DNA of 64,000 nt, from assembly GCF_003583405.1 (NCBI RefSeq), contig NZ_QXEC01000004.1:62001-126000 (forward strand). Direction: 5' to 3'. A program made the position numbers and the translations under genes. Below are positions 54,389-63,323 of the stretch, one piece after another. The stretch's first letter is position 1. The number at the start of each line of letters is the position of its first letter. The DNA comes from Micromonospora radicis. GTDB taxonomy: Bacteria > Actinomycetota > Actinomycetes > Mycobacteriales > Micromonosporaceae. The notes below the pieces were generated by a model that ran no database searches, was not told the DNA's origin, and worked only from the letters and a program-made list of their open reading frames with translations.

Positions 54389-54970
54389 TCAGCGGCGGCC
54401 GCGCTTGATCTCGTGGAAGGCGGGCATCCGGATCAGCTGGAGGAGGTTGTCCCAGAGGGCCAGCGCGTCGTCGGTGCCGGGCGCCTCGGTCAGGATCGGG
54501 CCGTGCAGGCCCCGGTCGGCGCCGGGGACCATCAGTACGGGGGAGCCGATGTCGGGGCCGGCCGAGCCGTACGCCAGGGCGTGCGAGGCGTGGACCGCCT
54601 CGTCCCAGCGTTCGTCGTCGAGGGCGGCGGCCAGGCCGTCGAGCCCGGCCGCCGCGACGGCGGCTTCGACCAGCTTGCCGCTCGGCGGGTTGCCGGCGTC
54701 GTGGGTGCGGGCGCCCAACTCGGCGTAGAAGCGGGCGGCGTCGGCGTGGCGGCCTTCGGCGCGCAGCGCCTCGACCAGGCGCAGCGCCCGGCCGGCGGCG
54801 GTCATCGCCTCGGCGTACTCCGGCGGGACGTCGCCGCCGTTGAGGATGGCCAGGCTGAACGCCCGCCACTCGATGCGCAGGTCACGGGCGTCGGCGACGG
54901 CCACCAGCCAGCGTGACGTACGCCAGGTCCACGGGCAGAGCGGGTCGAAGAAGAAGGTGGCGTCCACCAC
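54389..54970 (-). CDS. DsbA-family protein, mycothiol-dependent nitroreductase-like (Rv2466c type)
   Basis: A ~193-residue thioredoxin-fold protein with the DsbA helical insertion. It starts VVDATFFFDPLCPWTWRTSR, matching actinobacterial Rv2466c-like oxidoreductases, but the active site reads CPWT with only the first Cys. The cis-Pro region is in DIGSPVLMVPG. GTG 54970 or 54967 is the start; TACCCT just upstream could give a leaderless transcript. Cytoplasmic. It probably uses mycothiol for reductive chemistry; with a single Cys it may act by a monothiol mechanism. Confidence 0.82.
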   Translation of the reverse strand: MVDATFFFDPLCPWTWRTSRWLVAVADARDLRIEWRAFSLAILNGGDVPPEYAEAMTAAGRALRLVEALRAEGRHADAARFYAELGARTHDAGNPPSGKLVEAAVAAAGLDGLAAALDDERWDEAVHASHALAYGSAGPDIGSPVLMVPGADRGLHGPILTEAPGTDDALALWDNLLQLIRMPAFHEIKRGRR

Positions 54971-55197
54971 CCGAGGGTAGCGCCGCCGGTCGGGTCGGGC
55001 CGGGGTGTGAGCTGAGCCACAAGGCGCGATGTTTTGGTCGCCGCTTCCGGTCAGGTTTCGTGACTCCGCAGCTCGGGCAGTGTTCCAGCCACGAACCGCC
55101 AGGGCAGGTGAACCAGCAGGCCAGATGCTCTGGTCGGTTCGCCGTGCGCCGGGCACGGAGCCCGTACCCCCGGCCGTGCAGATCCGAGGGAGGGGTC

Positions 55198-55272
55198 ATG
55201 AGCGAGCGGATCATCAGGCCCGGCGCGGTGGCGTCGGACGACGCTGCCGAGCGTGGCGGGGCGCCGGCATGA
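55198..55272 (+). CDS. 24-codon upstream ORF coupled to the trehalose binding protein
   Basis: ATG 55198 has an excellent ribosome site (GAGGGAGGGG) and encodes 24 residues (MSERIIRPGAVASDD and nine more), ending in a TGA that overlaps the lpqY ATG (ATGA). The binding-protein gene itself has only a weak site inside the small ORF. It may therefore be a translational leader for lpqY. Part of it (AGCGAGCGGATCATCAG) resembles a repeat seen before the GH1 gene, so it could be accidental. Confidence 0.4.
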   Translation: MSERIIRPGAVASDDAAERGGAPA

Positions 55273-56534
55273 GTAGACGCCGACCCCGGGTACGCGTGGC
55301 GGCGACGGCCGCGGCGCTGACGTTGGTGGCGCCGCTGGCCGCCTGCGCAGCCGGCGACGACACCGGAGCGCCCGTGATCAACCTGTACTACCCGCCCGAG
55401 CAGAACCTGCAGCAGGTGGTCGACCGGTGCAACACCGAGGCCGACGGGCGCTACCGGATCGTGAACCGGGTGCTGCCGCGGGAGGCCGACGAGCAGCGGG
55501 TGCAGCTGGTGCGGCGGCTCGCCGCCGAGGACGACGGCATGGACGTGCTCGGTCTCGACGTGACCTGGACCCAGGAGTTCGCCAGCGCGAACTGGATCCT
55601 GGAGTGGACCGGGTCCGACCGTGCCGAGGTGGAGGATGGCACCCTCGCGGGGCCGCTGGACACCGCCCGGTACGAGGACAAGCTCTACGGTGCGCCGAAG
55701 AACACCAACGTCCAACTGCTGTGGTACCGCAAGGACCTGGTGCCGGAGCCACCGGCCACCTGGGACGAGATGATCTCGACCGCGCAGCGGCTCAAGGAGC
55801 AGGACCGGCCGCACCAGGTGTTGACCATGGGCGCGCAGTACGAGGGCCTGGTGGTGCTCTTCAACACCCTGGTCGCCAGCGCCGGTGGCAACCTGCTCAA
55901 CGCCGAGGGCACCGAGTCCGTGGTGGACGAGGGTGCCGTACGGGCGCTGGAGGTGCTGCGGAACTTCGCCACCTCCGGGGTGGCCTCGCCGTCGTTCAGC
56001 AACGCCACCGAGGACCCGGTGCGGCTGGAGTTCCAGTCCGGGTCGGGTGCCTTCCAGGTGAACTGGCCGTTCGTCTATCCGGCCATGCAGGAGGCCAACC
56101 CGGAGCTGGCCGAGCAGGTGGCCTGGGCCCGGGTGCCGGGCGTCGAGGCGGGCACCCCGAGCCGGGTGACCATCGGCGGGATCAACCTGGCGGTCAGCCG
56201 CTACTCGAAGCACCCGGCCGAGTCGTTCGACGCGGCCAAGTGCATCCGCAACGCGGAGAACCAGAAGTTCTCGGCGATCAACGACGGGGTGCCGCCGACC
56301 ATCGAGCGCATCTACGACGATCCGGAGATGAACGAGGCGTACCCGATGAAGGAAACCATCCTCGAACAGCTGCGGGAGCCGGCGGTCCGGCCGTTGACCC
56401 CCGCGTACCAGAGCATCTCGACGGTGACCTCGGCGATCCTGTCGCCGCCAGCGGCGATCGACCCGCGGGAGACCGCCGACCGGCTGCGCGAGGCGATCGC
56501 CGACGCGCTGGAGTCCCGGGGAGTCCTGCCGTGA
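55269..56534 (+). CDS. lpqY: Trehalose-type ABC transporter binding lipoprotein
   Basis: A 421-residue sugar-binding lipoprotein. Signal peptide with lipobox LAAC, Cys26. The mature region (INLYYPPEQNLQQVVDRCNT, DVLGLDVTWTQEFASANWI, APKNTNVQLLWYRKDLV, YDDPEMNEAYPMKETILEQL) strongly resembles LpqY/ThuE trehalose binders. The gene order binding protein-permease-permease-ATPase matches lpqY-sugA-sugB-sugC of mycobacteria, which recycles trehalose from the envelope. The ATG overlaps a short upstream ORF and the GTG of sugA overlaps its stop. Confidence 0.9.
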   Translation: MSRRRPRVRVAATAAALTLVAPLAACAAGDDTGAPVINLYYPPEQNLQQVVDRCNTEADGRYRIVNRVLPREADEQRVQLVRRLAAEDDGMDVLGLDVTWTQEFASANWILEWTGSDRAEVEDGTLAGPLDTARYEDKLYGAPKNTNVQLLWYRKDLVPEPPATWDEMISTAQRLKEQDRPHQVLTMGAQYEGLVVLFNTLVASAGGNLLNAEGTESVVDEGAVRALEVLRNFATSGVASPSFSNATEDPVRLEFQSGSGAFQVNWPFVYPAMQEANPELAEQVAWARVPGVEAGTPSRVTIGGINLAVSRYSKHPAESFDAAKCIRNAENQKFSAINDGVPPTIERIYDDPEMNEAYPMKETILEQLREPAVRPLTPAYQSISTVTSAILSPPAAIDPRETADRLREAIADALESRGVLP

Positions 56535-57532
56535 GCGGCAACGCGACCCCGGCCGGCGCGGACGTGGCCGCCGACGAGGCCGACCTCCGCACCGGCGGCC
56601 GGCAAGCCGCGGTACCCGCACAGCGGGCCAACCGGCGCGGCAGGGCGCCACTGAGCGAGAACAAGCGGGCCGAGCGCCGGCTGGGTCTGCTGCTGTGCGC
56701 CCCGGCGGCGCTGGTCATGCTCGCGGTGACCGGCTACCCGATCCTGTACTCGGTGTGGCTGTCCTTGCAGCGTTACGACCTGCGTTTCCCCGCCGAGCGG
56801 GAGTTCGTCGGCCTACAGAACTACGTAACCGTGCTGACCAACGAGTTCTGGTGGACGGCGTTCGGGGTGACCATGCTGATCACGGTGGTCACCGTCGCGG
56901 TGGAGCTGGTGCTCGGCATGGGCCTGGCGCTGATCATGCACCGGACGCTGGTCGGCCGGGGCATCGTGCGGACCGCGGCGCTGATCCCGTACGGCATCGT
57001 CACGGTCGTCGCCGCGTTCTCCTGGCGGTACGCGTGGACGCCGGGCACCGGCTACCTGGCCAACCTCTTCTCCGACGGGGCGCCACTGACCGAGCGGGCC
57101 AGCTCGCTGGCGATCATCATGCTGGCGGAGATCTGGAAGACCACGCCGTTCATGGCGCTGCTGCTGATGGCGGGGCTGGCGTTGGTGCCGGAGGACCTGC
57201 TCAAGGCGGCCTCCACCGACGGGGCCACCGCCTGGCAGCGGTTCACCAAGGTGATGCTGCCGGTGATGAAGCCGGCGATCCTGGTGGCGTTGCTGTTCCG
57301 CACCCTGGACGCGTTCCGGGTCTTCGACAACATCTACGTGCTCACCGCCGGGGCGAACGACACGTCGTCGGTGTCGATGATCGCGTACAACAACCTGATC
57401 CGGGGGCTGAACCTCGGCATCGGCTCGACGATGTCGGTGCTGATCTTCATCACCGTGGCGATCATCGCGTTCGTCTTCGTGAAGCTGTTCGGTACCGCTG
57501 CTCCGGGCAGCGACGACGGGGAGAGGCGTTGA
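56531..57532 (+). CDS. sugA: Trehalose-type ABC transporter permease SugA
   Basis: A 333-residue permease. A ~50-residue hydrophilic N-terminus precedes six transmembrane segments ([20 protein letters not shown] is the first). The EAA loop is degenerate but recognisable ([20 protein letters not shown]). The GTG start overlaps the lpqY stop, and sugB starts 1 bp after its end. Confidence 0.9.
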   Translation: MSGNATPAGADVAADEADLRTGGRQAAVPAQRANRRGRAPLSENKRAERRLGLLLCAPAALVMLAVTGYPILYSVWLSLQRYDLRFPAEREFVGLQNYVTVLTNEFWWTAFGVTMLITVVTVAVELVLGMGLALIMHRTLVGRGIVRTAALIPYGIVTVVAAFSWRYAWTPGTGYLANLFSDGAPLTERASSLAIIMLAEIWKTTPFMALLLMAGLALVPEDLLKAASTDGATAWQRFTKVMLPVMKPAILVALLFRTLDAFRVFDNIYVLTAGANDTSSVSMIAYNNLIRGLNLGIGSTMSVLIFITVAIIAFVFVKLFGTAAPGSDDGERR

Positions 57533-57533
57533 C

Positions 57534-58367
57534 ATGGCCGACACCACCACCCGAGCCAAGCTCCGCTGGGGACTGCTGGACGTCTTCGTGGTCGCCTTCG
57601 CCCTGTTCCCGGTGCTGTGGATCATGTCGCTGTCGTTCAAGACGCCGGCCACGCTGACCGACGGGAAGTTCATCCCCCGGGAGTGGACGCTGGAGAACTA
57701 CCGGACGATCTTCGCCACCGACCAGTTCGTCCGGGCGCTGGTCAACTCCATCGGCATCGCGATGATCGCCACCACGATCGCCGTGGTGCTCGGCGCGATG
57801 GCCGCGTACGCGATCTCCCGGCTGGACTTCCCCGGCAAGCGGCTGCTGATCGGGGTCTCCCTGCTGATCGCGATGTTCCCGCAGGTGTCGCTGGTGTCGC
57901 CGCTGTTCGAGATCGAGCGGCAGCTGGGCCTGTTCGACACCTGGCCGGGCCTGATCCTGCCGTACATCACCTTCGCGCTGCCGTTGGCGATCTACACGCT
58001 GTCGGCGTTCTTCAAGCAGATCCCGTGGGACCTGGAGAAGGCGGCCAAGATGGACGGCGCCACCCAGGCGCAGGCGTTCCGGCGGGTGATCGCCCCGCTG
58101 GCCGCACCGGGCCTGTTCACCACGGCCATCCTGGTCTTCATCTTCTGCTGGAACGACTTCCTGTTCGCCATCTCGCTGACCTCCACCGAGCGGTCCCGCA
58201 CGGTGCCGGTGGCGCTGTCGTTCTTCACCGGTGCCTCGCAGTTCGAGGATCCGACCGGGGCGATCTGCGCCGCCGCCGTGGTGATCACCGTACCGATCAT
58301 CCTGTTCGTCCTCTTCTTCCAGCGTCGCATCGTCTCCGGCCTGACCTCCGGCGCCGTCAAGGGATAG
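57534..58367 (+). CDS. sugB: Trehalose-type ABC transporter permease SugB
   Basis: A 277-residue permease with six hydrophobic segments; the EAA loop is [20 protein letters not shown]. It is directly joined to sugA and followed by sugC after 11 bp. It pairs with SugA to form the membrane channel. Confidence 0.9.
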   Translation: MADTTTRAKLRWGLLDVFVVAFALFPVLWIMSLSFKTPATLTDGKFIPREWTLENYRTIFATDQFVRALVNSIGIAMIATTIAVVLGAMAAYAISRLDFPGKRLLIGVSLLIAMFPQVSLVSPLFEIERQLGLFDTWPGLILPYITFALPLAIYTLSAFFKQIPWDLEKAAKMDGATQAQAFRRVIAPLAAPGLFTTAILVFIFCWNDFLFAISLTSTERSRTVPVALSFFTGASQFEDPTGAICAAAVVITVPIILFVLFFQRRIVSGLTSGAVKG

Positions 58368-58378
58368 GTGAGAAACTC

Positions 58379-59587
58379 GTGGCTGACATCGTGCTCGACA
58401 AGGTGAGCAAGAAGTTCCCGGACGGCACCACGGCGGTGCGGGACGTCGACCTGGAGATCGCCGACGGCGAGTTCGTGATCCTGGTCGGCCCGTCCGGCTG
58501 CGGCAAGTCCACCACCCTCAACATGATCGCCGGGCTGGAGGACATCAGCTCCGGTGAGCTGCGCATCGACGGGCAACGGGTCAACGACAAGGCGCCCCGG
58601 GACCGGGACATCGCGATGGTCTTCCAGTCCTACGCGCTGTACCCGAACATGACGGTGCGGGAGAACATGGCCTTCCCGCTGCGACTGGCCAAGCTGGATC
58701 GCGCCACCATCGACCAGAAGGTGGCGGAGGCGGCGAAGGTCCTGGAGCTGACCCCGCTGCTGGACCGCAAGCCGGCCAACCTCTCCGGCGGGCAGCGGCA
58801 GCGGGTGGCGATGGGCCGGGCGATCGTCCGCCAACCCAAGGCGTTCCTGATGGACGAGCCGCTGTCCAACCTCGACGCCAAGCTGCGGGTGCAGATGCGT
58901 ACCGTGGTGTCCCGGTTGCAGAAACAGCTCGGCACCACCACTGTCTACGTCACCCACGACCAGACCGAGGCGATGACCCTAGGCGACCGCGTGGTGATCA
59001 TGAGAGGCGGTGCGGTGCAGCAGGTCGGCCCGCCGCAGGAACTGTACGACCACCCGAACAACCTCTTCGTGGCCGGCTTCATCGGCTCGCCGTCGATGAA
59101 CTTCCTGCCCGCCACCGTCGAGCAGGGCACGCTGCGTACCGCCCTGGGCGACGTGCCGATCGGTGACCGGATCCGCCGCGAGCTGGAGGGCGCCGACGCG
59201 CCCCGGGAGCTGATCCTCGGCATCCGCCCCGAGCACTTCGAGGACGCCGAACTGGTCGACGAGGAGACCCGCCGCCGGGGCGCGGAGTTCTCCGCGCCGG
59301 TGGACATCGTCGAGTCGATGGGCTCGGACAAGTACGTCTACCTGACCGTCGAGGGCGGCCGGGCCTCCGCCGCCGAACTGGAGGAACTGGCCGCCGACGC
59401 CGGTGCCGCCGACTTCGCCGGTGCCGGCTCGAACCTGGTCACCCGGCTGTCGGCGGAGTCCACGGTGACCGAGGGGGAGCACCGGCGGGTCTGGTTCAAC
59501 CTGGAGAAGATCCACCTCTTCGACCCGTCGAACGGCCGGAACCTCACCCTGCACGAGGCCCACCCGGCGGGCGCCCCGGCTGCCTGA
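58379..59587 (+). CDS. sugC: ABC transporter ATPase SugC (MsiK/UgpC type)
   Basis: A 402-residue ATPase. Walker A is GPSGCGKSTT (about 37-46), the signature is LSGGQRQRV (about 136), Walker B is AFLMDEPLSNLDA, with the switch His in VTHDQTEAMTLGD. The C-terminal regulatory OB domains start near residue 240 (LILGIRPEHFEDAEL). An acidic insertion (AAELEELAADAGAADFAGAG) lies in the last domain. This is the only carbohydrate-importer ATPase in the window, so it might also energise the two importers lacking one, although MsiK elsewhere is more usual. Confidence 0.93.
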   Translation: MADIVLDKVSKKFPDGTTAVRDVDLEIADGEFVILVGPSGCGKSTTLNMIAGLEDISSGELRIDGQRVNDKAPRDRDIAMVFQSYALYPNMTVRENMAFPLRLAKLDRATIDQKVAEAAKVLELTPLLDRKPANLSGGQRQRVAMGRAIVRQPKAFLMDEPLSNLDAKLRVQMRTVVSRLQKQLGTTTVYVTHDQTEAMTLGDRVVIMRGGAVQQVGPPQELYDHPNNLFVAGFIGSPSMNFLPATVEQGTLRTALGDVPIGDRIRRELEGADAPRELILGIRPEHFEDAELVDEETRRRGAEFSAPVDIVESMGSDKYVYLTVEGGRASAAELEELAADAGAADFAGAGSNLVTRLSAESTVTEGEHRRVWFNLEKIHLFDPSNGRNLTLHEAHPAGAPAA

Positions 59588-59601
59588 CGCCGGGCCGGCT
59601 T

Positions 59602-59683
59602 GTGGGTCGGCGGATCGCCGGGCGGCGTCGTGGTCGGTGGGTCGCCGGGCGGCGTCGTGGTCGGTGGGTCGCCGGGCGGCGTC
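59602..59683. repeat. 27-bp tandem repeat, three copies
   Basis: Two identical 27-bp units (59630-59656 and 59657-59683, each ending CGCCGGGCGGCGTC) follow a degenerate 28-bp first copy. The array is GC-only rich and lies 15 bp after the sugC stop. Confidence 0.8.
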
Positions 59684-59778
59684 GTGGGCCGGCGGCGGCA
59701 ACTGCGTCGAGGTGGCCTGACGCAAACCCGCCGCTCCATGGCGAGGCGGGTTCGGGGCTGGTTCACGAGAACCCCGGT

Positions 59779-59831
59779 CGAGATCTTGGACAGTTTCCGT
59801 TCTTGACTAACGGAAACTGTCCAAGATCTCG
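59779..59831. repeat. Palindromic repeat, copy E (perfect 23-bp arms)
   Basis: The arms 59779-59801 and 59809-59831 are exact complements around a 7-bp loop (CTTGACT). They contain GATCTTGGACAGTTTCCG, the same core as copy D. It could terminate sugC transcription but is larger and more symmetric than needed. Confidence 0.88.
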
Positions 59832-59919
59832 TGTCGGACCACGGGCGGTCGGCCCTGCGAGTGCGTTGACGGGGAAGCGGTGCCGCCTGGTCGCCCCGCT
59901 GAGCGAGGCTGCTTTGGGC

Positions 59920-59949
59920 TTGACCTTGACGCAGCGTCAACCCTGCATG
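59920..59949 (+). promoter_or_regulatory. MerR-type promoter before the DrrA-like remnant
   Basis: TTGACC (59920-59925, a -35) is followed at once by the perfect palindrome TTGACGC-A-GCGTCAA (59926-59940) and then by TGCATG about 19 bp from the -35. A palindrome in an over-long spacer is the hallmark of MerR-family control. No merR gene is present in the window. Confidence 0.5.
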
Positions 59950-59957
59950 CTGGCGCC

Positions 59958-60616
59958 ATGTCCGAGGAATCTCAACTCACCGAGCGGGCCAGCGGGCCCG
60001 CGATCCAGGTGCGGCGCCTGGTGCAGTCGTACCAGGAACTGCACGTACTGCGCGGCGTCGACTTCGATGTGGCGCGGGGGAGCGTCTTCGCCCTGCTCGG
60101 CTCCAACGGGGCCGGTAAGACGACCATCGTCAGGATCCTGTCCACGCTGCTCCGGCCAGGGGCGGGGACGGCCATCGTGACTGGGTTCGACGTCGCCACG
60201 CAGGCGGCGGAGGTGCGGGAGTCCATCGGCCCGACGGGACAGTTCGCGGCCGTCGACGACATCCTCAGCGGGCGCGAGAACCTGGTGCTGGTCGCCCGGC
60301 TGCGGCAGGTGAGGAATCCGGGCCGGATCGCGGGCGAGTTGTTGGCCCGCTTCGCACTTACCGACGCGCCAGGCGGAGGGTGTCGACGTACTCCGGGGGC
60401 ATGCGCCGCCGCCTCGACATCGCGATGAGCCTCATCGGGAATCCTCCGGTGATCTTCCTCGACGAACCGACGACCGGGCTCGATCCGCAGGCGCGACCTG
60501 AGGTGTGGCAGGCCGTCCGGGACCTTGCCCGGCGGGGCACGACGGTGCTGTTCACCACGCAGTACCTCGACGAGGCCGAACAGTTCGCCGACCGGTTCGG
60601 TCGGACAGTTACGTGA
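59958..60616 (+). pseudogene. Daunorubicin-resistance-type ABC ATPase (DrrA-like), frameshifted and truncated
   Basis: The first part (59958 to about 60370) encodes an ATPase N-terminus with Walker [16 protein letters not shown]. The second part, in another frame from about 60373, continues with the signature [18 protein letters not shown], Walker [15 protein letters not shown] and the switch region [16 protein letters not shown]. One base is missing or extra near 60363-60373. The usual ~100 C-terminal residues are lost; the sequence jumps into permease coding sequence near 60601. A sequencing error could explain the frameshift alone, but not the fusion. Confidence 0.8.
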
Positions 60617-60771
60617 ACTACCTGCTGCCCGGCATTCTGCTGATCACCGTCGCCTCGGGCATCTCCTACACCGCGTACCGGCTCTTCCTGGACATGAAGG
60701 GCGGCATCTTCGAGCGGTTCCAGTCCATGCCGATCGCGCCGAGCGCGGTTGGACCGGGTGGACCCGGATAG
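60601..60771 (+). pseudogene. ABC-2 permease (DrrB-like) internal fragment
   Basis: About 50 residues ([40 protein letters not shown]) match the central part of DrrB-type ABC-2 permeases. Both the N-terminal ~80 residues and the C-terminal half are missing. It follows the broken ATPase directly in another frame, consistent with an internal deletion across the drrA-drrB junction plus a 3' truncation. Confidence 0.75.
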
Positions 60772-60868
60772 CGAGCGCGAGCCCTGCACCGTCACGCCGC
60801 CCGCCCCGCAGCCACGTCCGACCACATACCGGGTACGTCCCCGGCCGCTCACCCGGAGCCGAGCCGAG

Positions 60869-61666
60869 TCACGGTGTCTTGTGCGCGATCGCGAGCCGGG
60901 TCCGGTACTGCTTGGTGATCTCTCCGTTGTAGACGTCGTCGATCAGGTGAGTGATGCACGCGAACAGACCGGTGCGTACCTGCGGTGCCATGGCGCGATG
61001 GTTGGAGTAGGTCATGAGCAGGTTCAGGTACTCGTGGGTCGGGTAGGTCTGTTGCCACTCGTAGCGCCGGAATTCGACTGGCCCGAATCGTGCCGATCGG
61101 TCGAACTCTGCTGTCTCCTCGGCGGTCTCGTCATCGGTCGTCAGGCGCATGCCGGGCGGTGTGGTGGGGTCGAAGCGTTCGTAGCATCGTTGCGCGTCGG
61201 CGAAGAAGGCGTTCGTCCCGCCAGCGATGTGGTGGGTCGACACGATGCCGAGGGCCCCGCCGGGACGCAGCAGGTCAGCTGCCTTGATCATGCGTACGTC
61301 GGGGTCGAGCCAGTGGAACGCGGTAGCGGAGAGAATCGCGTCGAAGGTTCCGTCCGAAGGCTGCCAGTCCTCGAACGCCGCCGCCACGACTGTGACGTTC
61401 GGGAACTGTGCGAGATTGCGTCGAGCGACGGCGGCCATGGCGGGGCTGAGGTCCATCGCGACGACATGGCATCCCCGCTGGGCCAGGGGCAGGGTCGCCT
61501 GGCCGGTGCCGCATCCGATCTCCAGCACCCGAGCGTGTGGACCGAGACCGGCGAGCGTGGAGAGGTCGGTGAACAGCTGCGGTGGATAGGTGGGACGGCA
61601 CCGGTCGTAGAGTTCGGCGTCCTGACCGAACGTGGTGCGTAGCGCCTCCCGGTTGGTGTCGGTCAT
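60869..61666 (-). CDS. Class I SAM-dependent methyltransferase
   Basis: A 265-residue methyltransferase. Motif I is VLEIGCGTGQATLPLAQRGC, motif II VVAMDLSPAMAAVARRNL, and ATAFHWLDPDVRMIKAADLL with LRPGGALGIV resembles ubiquinone/menaquinone-type or Tam-like small-molecule methyltransferases. ATG 61666 is chosen because the domain starts there (TNREALRTTFGQDAELYD). It stands convergent to the decayed DrrAB genes. Substrate unknown. Confidence 0.87.
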   Translation of the reverse strand: MTDTNREALRTTFGQDAELYDRCRPTYPPQLFTDLSTLAGLGPHARVLEIGCGTGQATLPLAQRGCHVVAMDLSPAMAAVARRNLAQFPNVTVVAAAFEDWQPSDGTFDAILSATAFHWLDPDVRMIKAADLLRPGGALGIVSTHHIAGGTNAFFADAQRCYERFDPTTPPGMRLTTDDETAEETAEFDRSARFGPVEFRRYEWQQTYPTHEYLNLLMTYSNHRAMAPQVRTGLFACITHLIDDVYNGEITKQYRTRLAIAHKTP

Positions 61667-61764
61667 GGTGGCTGGTCTTCCCTTCACGTCGCGCAGGCTG
61701 GACTGATCGAGCGGCCCGGCCGGGAGCGGACGCACCCGCGCCGTCCAGATGTGCACCAGCAGAG

Positions 61765-62436
61765 TTACTTGTCCTGCTGTCTGCGCACCATCTCGTTGAT
61801 CCAGATGGGCGCGAACGGCGACGTGCAGCCCGGGGGAGTCGGGTAGTCCTTGAGGACCTCCAGGCGTTCACCGATGTCGATCGCCCGGTTGCGGTGCTCG
61901 GCGTGCTCGATGCCGATCTGAGCCAGGCAGTGGTTCATCGCCCATTGCAGCCGATCCGGGGCGTTCTTCATCTGCGCCTCGACGACCTCCAGCAGCCCCG
62001 CGAGGTCGAGCCCTTCCGGCTTCTTGGCCACCCGCTCGGTGGTCAACGCCCAGCCGGCACTCGCGACCACCGGGTCCGGATCGGCGGACCAGGCCCGGCG
62101 TAGCTCCTCGGCGTGCGGGCTCTTCTTCACCACGTAGTTGACGAGCCAGTCGTGCACCTTGGGGGTGCGCGCCTCGCGCACCATCACGTCCAACTCGTCG
62201 CGCCCGAACGCCTTCGGTCGGCAGACGAGGAGCGCCAGCAGTCTCGCCGCGCTGTCGTCGGTCTGCCAGAGTTGGCGCGCGAGCTCCTGCTGTGTCTTCA
62301 ACCGCTTCGCGAGCGCCCGCAGTTTGCCGAGGTTGACGCCGTGGTCGTCACCGTGCCGGCGGTTCACCTCGTGCGTCCTTGGGTCCTCAAGCGCGGCCAA
62401 CTCGGCCATCACCTCGGCCACCGTCGTATCCGTCAC
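61765..62436 (-). CDS. AlkD-like DNA alkylation repair protein (HEAT-like repeats)
   Basis: A 223-residue all-helical protein. DHGVNLGKLRALAKRLKTQQ, LARQLWQTDDSAARLLALLV and ARTPKVHDWLVNYVVKKSPH resemble the helical repeats of the DNA alkylation repair (AlkD/AlkC) superfamily, including the Trp/Asp positions that surround the DNA backbone. Members excise bulky alkylated bases or act as structural homologues. It is divergent from the next methyltransferase; no adaptive-response genes are nearby. Confidence 0.72.
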   Translation of the reverse strand: MTDTTVAEVMAELAALEDPRTHEVNRRHGDDHGVNLGKLRALAKRLKTQQELARQLWQTDDSAARLLALLVCRPKAFGRDELDVMVREARTPKVHDWLVNYVVKKSPHAEELRRAWSADPDPVVASAGWALTTERVAKKPEGLDLAGLLEVVEAQMKNAPDRLQWAMNHCLAQIGIEHAEHRNRAIDIGERLEVLKDYPTPPGCTSPFAPIWINEMVRRQQDK

Positions 62437-62613
62437 CGCTGTCTCCTGACCTCACACCTGCAAGCTGGCCACGCCCGGTCTTCCCTTGCCCTGATCCGCG
62501 GCGGTCGTGGCGGTCGACATGCCGATGTCGGACTGTATCGACTGCCACCGACACCAAGCGCACCCCGGAAGGAGTGTCGCGCCGAGTGGCGGGGGTGATG
62601 CGATGATTCGGCG

Positions 62614-63279
62614 GTGTCTTACGCGGTTTCCGCCCCCGGTGACTTCCCTGGCGTACGGCGTGCCTACGACACCGTGGCAGCGGACTACGCCGCCTACTTC
62701 CCGGACACCCGGGCGGAGGCGTCACTCGATCTCGCCATGGTCGACGCGTTCGCCGAGGCGATTCCGCCCGGCGAGGACGCGCGGGTGCTCGACGCCGGGT
62801 GCGGCACCGGCCGGATGAGCCGGTACCTGGCCGACCGGGGCTGCCGGGTGCAGGGGGTCGACCTGTCGCCGGGCATGGTCGCCATGGCCCGCCGGGACAA
62901 CCCGGATCTGGCGTTCGCCGTGGGCTCGTTGACGGAGCTGCCGTATCCGAACGACCGGTTCGCTGGCGTACTGCTGTGGTACTCGATCATCCACACGCCG
63001 CCTGCCGGCCAGTCGCGCATCTTCGCGGAGGCCGCCCGGGTGCTCCGTCCGGGTGGGCACCTGCTCGTCGGGTTCCAGTCCGGCGAAGGGATTCGCGACG
63101 TGGCCCCGGCGTACCGCCGGTTCGGCCACGAGATCCAGCTTGACCGCCACCTCTACCTCGCCGACCAGGTCGCGGCCGAGTTGGCGGCGGTCGGGCTACG
63201 CGAGGTGGGCCGGATGGTACGACGGGCCCGGGACACGGAACGGGACGACCACGCGGCGGTGCTGGCCGAAGCCCGGTGA
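62614..63279 (+). CDS. Class I SAM-dependent methyltransferase
   Basis: A 221-residue methyltransferase (Methyltransf_11 type). Motif I is VLDAGCGTGRMSRYLADRGC; VQGVDLSPGMVAMARRDNPD, LTELPYPNDRFAGVLLWYSI and VLRPGGHLLVGFQSGEG follow. GTG 62614 is the likely start; GATGAT 6 nt before it could give a leaderless transcript. No operon partner. Substrate unknown. Confidence 0.88.
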   Translation: MSYAVSAPGDFPGVRRAYDTVAADYAAYFPDTRAEASLDLAMVDAFAEAIPPGEDARVLDAGCGTGRMSRYLADRGCRVQGVDLSPGMVAMARRDNPDLAFAVGSLTELPYPNDRFAGVLLWYSIIHTPPAGQSRIFAEAARVLRPGGHLLVGFQSGEGIRDVAPAYRRFGHEIQLDRHLYLADQVAAELAAVGLREVGRMVRRARDTERDDHAAVLAEAR

Positions 63280-63323
63280 GTTGACGCGGGCCGACCTCGA
63301 CGTGCCGCATTCCGGCGGAGTCA

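Larger units (their letters stand above)
59588..59957. other. Repeat-rich region after sugC
   Basis: A 370-bp non-coding region with a 27-bp tandem repeat (59602-59683), palindromic repeat E (59779-59831) and a MerR-type promoter (59920-59950). Confidence 0.6.

Noticed and set aside
59779..59831. Perfect palindrome as an insertion-sequence end or attachment site
   Set aside because: There is no transposase or integrase, no target duplication, and the same core occurs as another hairpin at 52212.
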